From Spiribacter salilacus (GTDB taxonomy: Bacteria > Pseudomonadota > Gammaproteobacteria > Nitrococcales > Nitrococcaceae), in the NCBI RefSeq assembly GCF_009649225.1, contig NZ_WJPP01000005.1:72001-136000 (forward strand): 64,000 bases of DNA, written 5' to 3'. This document shows positions 62,324 to 64,000 of the stretch, piece by piece. The translations under genes were made by a program, and so were the position numbers. Position 1 is the stretch's first letter; each line of letters begins with the position of its first letter. The notes under the pieces were generated by a model. The model made no database searches. It saw nothing but the letters and a program-made list of their open reading frames with translations, and had not been told where the DNA came from.

Positions 62324-63276
62324 AATCCATCATCAAAACCATCGGCCTTTGTCTGGTGCTAGTAGCCACGGGTTATTTTGTGTACGCGCTTTACGCGCAA
62401 CGCGCGGTGTTTGCCGAGATTAACTGGTCGGGGGGCGCTGCGCTGGCAATGGTGGGATCCATTGTGGGTATGCTCGCCATCACGCTACTTGGCGGTGTTG
62501 CCTGGCGCATTTTGTTAGCCGACCAGGGCTTCAAACTGCCTTGGCCAACGGCCATACGGCTGGTTGCCCTTTCACAAATTGGTAAATACCTGCCCGGCAA
62601 TGTGGGCCATTTTGTGGGGCAGGTGGCGCTATCGCGTGCGGTGGGTATTCCTGTGGGTGTCTCGGTTGCCGCCTTAGGTATCTCCACGGTTTGGCTGATT
62701 GCCCTAGGCGTGGGCGTGGGTAGCGCCGGGCTCATCGAAGCGGCAGCAACCAGTGGCGTGAGCTGGATGCCTGCCTTTACCCCTGGCCGGCTCATCCCAC
62801 TATTTGTGCTGTTAATCGCATTGCCTTGGATTGGCATTTTTGTGCTCAACCACTTCCTACCTACGTTGTCGGAGGCACTGGGCAAAGGCCAGAAAATCAT
62901 GCCACCCAGCCTGGGCGCAGCCATACTACTGACATCCCTGTTTTTAGGGACTTTTATCATCTTCGGCCTCATGCTCAAAGCGCAGTCCAGCGCATTATTT
63001 GACACGCCAGATGTGGGGGTGATTACATTTACGCTCTTGTTTGCCAGCGCGTGGGTTGCGGGCTACCTAATTCCGGGGGCACCCGGGGGCGTTGGCATAC
63101 GAGAGGCCATGATGCTGTTGTTGTTCACCCCTTTACTCGGGGCAGGGCCGGCTGCGGCAATCGGGCTTAGCATGCGAGTAGCAACAACATTGGGGGACGG
63201 CGCCGCATTTCTTGCTGGGCTGACCATTGGATGGGCGCAAAAAAACAAGGAAATCAACTATGAAAGCCAATCGTAA
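62320..63276 (+). CDS. UPF0104/YbhN-like membrane protein (copy 2)
   Basis: A 318-residue protein. Start ATG 62320 overlaps the acyltransferase stop; the frame is open 11 codons earlier. The eight-helix LPG-synthetase-TM pattern has K-Y-L-P-G-N-V-G-H-F-V-G-Q, and P-G-A-P-G-G-V-G-I-R-E-A-M follows. It is a paralogue of the protein at 48339. It probably moves or protects a lipid or lipid-linked glycan; unproven. Its last codons overlap the lipoprotein start by 17 bases. Confidence 0.83.
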   Translation: MKSIIKTIGLCLVLVATGYFVYALYAQRAVFAEINWSGGAALAMVGSIVGMLAITLLGGVAWRILLADQGFKLPWPTAIRLVALSQIGKYLPGNVGHFVGQVALSRAVGIPVGVSVAALGISTVWLIALGVGVGSAGLIEAAATSGVSWMPAFTPGRLIPLFVLLIALPWIGIFVLNHFLPTLSEALGKGQKIMPPSLGAAILLTSLFLGTFIIFGLMLKAQSSALFDTPDVGVITFTLLFASAWVAGYLIPGAPGGVGIREAMMLLLFTPLLGAGPAAAIGLSMRVATTLGDGAAFLAGLTIGWAQKNKEINYESQS

Positions 63277-64000
63277 AGGTGCCATTTTAAGCACCCTCAG
63301 CTTGGTCGGTGTTTTGGTGGTAAGCGGCTGCTCAAGCAGTGGCGATGGCGTTTCTGCCGTACCCAACCCGTACGTTATTCCCAGCGGCGGGGTGCAAGTG
63401 GCTACCATGCGAACCTTTGGCGATAGCTACTCGGTGCCCGCAGGCTGGGGCGCACCGTGGAATGAAATGCTGGTTGCACAGGGCCGCGTACAAACGCTAG
63501 ATAACTACGCGGTGGGTGGGGCCCAAGCCGCCGTCGGTTTAAGCAATTCGTTTAATGTGCAAATTGATCGGTTTCAAAACACCGGCGTTGGCATTGGCGA
63601 TCGAGACCTCACCATAGCCTATTTTGGCTATAACGATATTGGCCGCGGTGGTAGCGTTGATGGTCTGGGTATTGCCCGTGCCGGCTACCAGCTTGGCGTT
63701 AATCGGTTAATCGACGCGGGCGCCATTGCGGGCGAGCGGCGTTTATTTGTTACCCAAATTCACGACTGGAGCAGCAACCCTCGCGTTAACCCCGCTTTAA
63801 AAGGTGAAGTGGTTGCTTGGAACGACTTTGTAGCCAGTGTTGCCAATCAGTCGCCCAACATTGTGGCGGTTGATCTTTTCACCGTTTTTGAGCGCGTTTA
63901 TCAAGACCCTGCCGCATTTGGGCTAGTAAACGTAACAGACGTCAACCCCAGCCGCAGTAGCGTTGACTTTCTTTACTATGATGGCCTGCACTTTGGCACC
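63260..64000 (+). CDS. SGNH/GDSL esterase lipoprotein, C-terminus cut by window edge
   Basis: At least 247 residues. A lipoprotein signal (L-V-V-S-G-Cys24) places it in the envelope. GDSL blocks are visible: F-G-D-S56-Y-S (nucleophile), Y-F-G-Y-N125-D (oxyanion Asn) and, at the very end, Y-D241-G-L-H244-F-G-T (Asp-His of the triad). The catalytic set is thus complete. The ATG has AAGGA eight bases upstream. It likely deacylates a surface polysaccharide or lipid, possibly reversing the neighbouring acyltransferases; the substrate is not known. Confidence 0.87.
   Translation, partial: MKANRKGAILSTLSLVGVLVVSGCSSSGDGVSAVPNPYVIPSGGVQVATMRTFGDSYSVPAGWGAPWNEMLVAQGRVQTLDNYAVGGAQAAVGLSNSFNVQIDRFQNTGVGIGDRDLTIAYFGYNDIGRGGSVDGLGIARAGYQLGVNRLIDAGAIAGERRLFVTQIHDWSSNPRVNPALKGEVVAWNDFVASVANQSPNIVAVDLFTVFERVYQDPAAFGLVNVTDVNPSRSSVDFLYYDGLHFGT

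Noticed and set aside
1-64000. tRNA, rRNA, CRISPR arrays, transposases and integrases
   Set aside because: None recognised on either strand by reading; a dedicated search could still find a small RNA.

Overview
The window looks like a chromosomal segment of a gammaproteobacterium, GC-rich and densely packed, perhaps of marine or Oceanospirillales/pseudomonad-like affinity. Reasons: an ilvA/rpiA divergent pair, folE-folX with an E. coli-like FolX, an RfaH-type NusG paralogue, HAE-family RND pumps and the rfbBDAC order. No rRNA, tRNA, CRISPR array, transposase or integrase was seen. Genes are tightly packed: most same-strand neighbours overlap by 1-17 bases, and three convergent pairs overlap by 59-94 bases. 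No gene-free stretch exceeds about 120 bases.

Region by region: (1) 1-4.9 kb, leftward: ribA, an RND adaptor, an RND pump with unusual proton-relay residues, and the start of a glutathione S-transferase cut by the window edge. (2) 4.9-6.9 kb: glutathionyl-hydroquinone reductase divergent from folE-folX. (3) 6.9-8.55 kb: a fic gene lying between two copies of the folX 3' end, preceded by three 24-bp-spaced iterated sites. (4) 8.6-11.3 kb: a three-gene membrane glycosylation cassette (GtrB-like transferase, EmrE-like flippase subunit, DUF2142 protein). (5) 11.3-18.1 kb: a tandem universal stress protein, a second RND adaptor/pump pair and a NodIJ-like ABC exporter. (6) 18.1-21.9 kb: housekeeping genes apt, a FadR-type regulator, a DUF1289 protein, ilvA and rpiA. 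(7) 21.8-28.7 kb: one leftward operon making dTDP-rhamnose (rfbBDAC), with a FlaA1/WbpM-like dehydratase, rfaH and galE. (8) 28.8-32.8 kb: a DUF2235 hydrolase, a VapBC module with a striking operator, a GT-C/DUF2142-like membrane protein and a 54-residue membrane protein.

(9) 32.8-45.6 kb is the most exciting part: a RiPP (ribosomal natural product) locus. It has two tandem Nif11-type precursors with nearly identical leaders and different cores, a PoyD-like radical SAM peptide epimerase, a degenerate GNAT-like protein, a MetX-like alpha/beta hydrolase whose nucleophile is Cys, and a class I methyltransferase. It also has a complete export line: C39-peptidase ABC transporter, second NHLP-type ABC transporter, HlyD adaptor and its own TolC. 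The predicted product is a cleaved, D-amino-acid-containing, secreted peptide of about 32 residues.

(10) 45.7-64 kb: a polysaccharide cluster. WbpL/WbpV-like initiation enzymes, glycosyltransferases, Wzm/Wzt ABC export, a UDP-galactopyranose-mutase-like flavoprotein, a NodB deacetylase, a GT39-like GT-C enzyme, two copies of an acyltransferase plus UPF0104 membrane protein pair, and an SGNH lipoprotein running off the right edge. Together with the rhamnose operon these genes should make, decorate and export a cell-surface glycan, with the ABC transporter as the visible export route (no wzx/wzy recognised).
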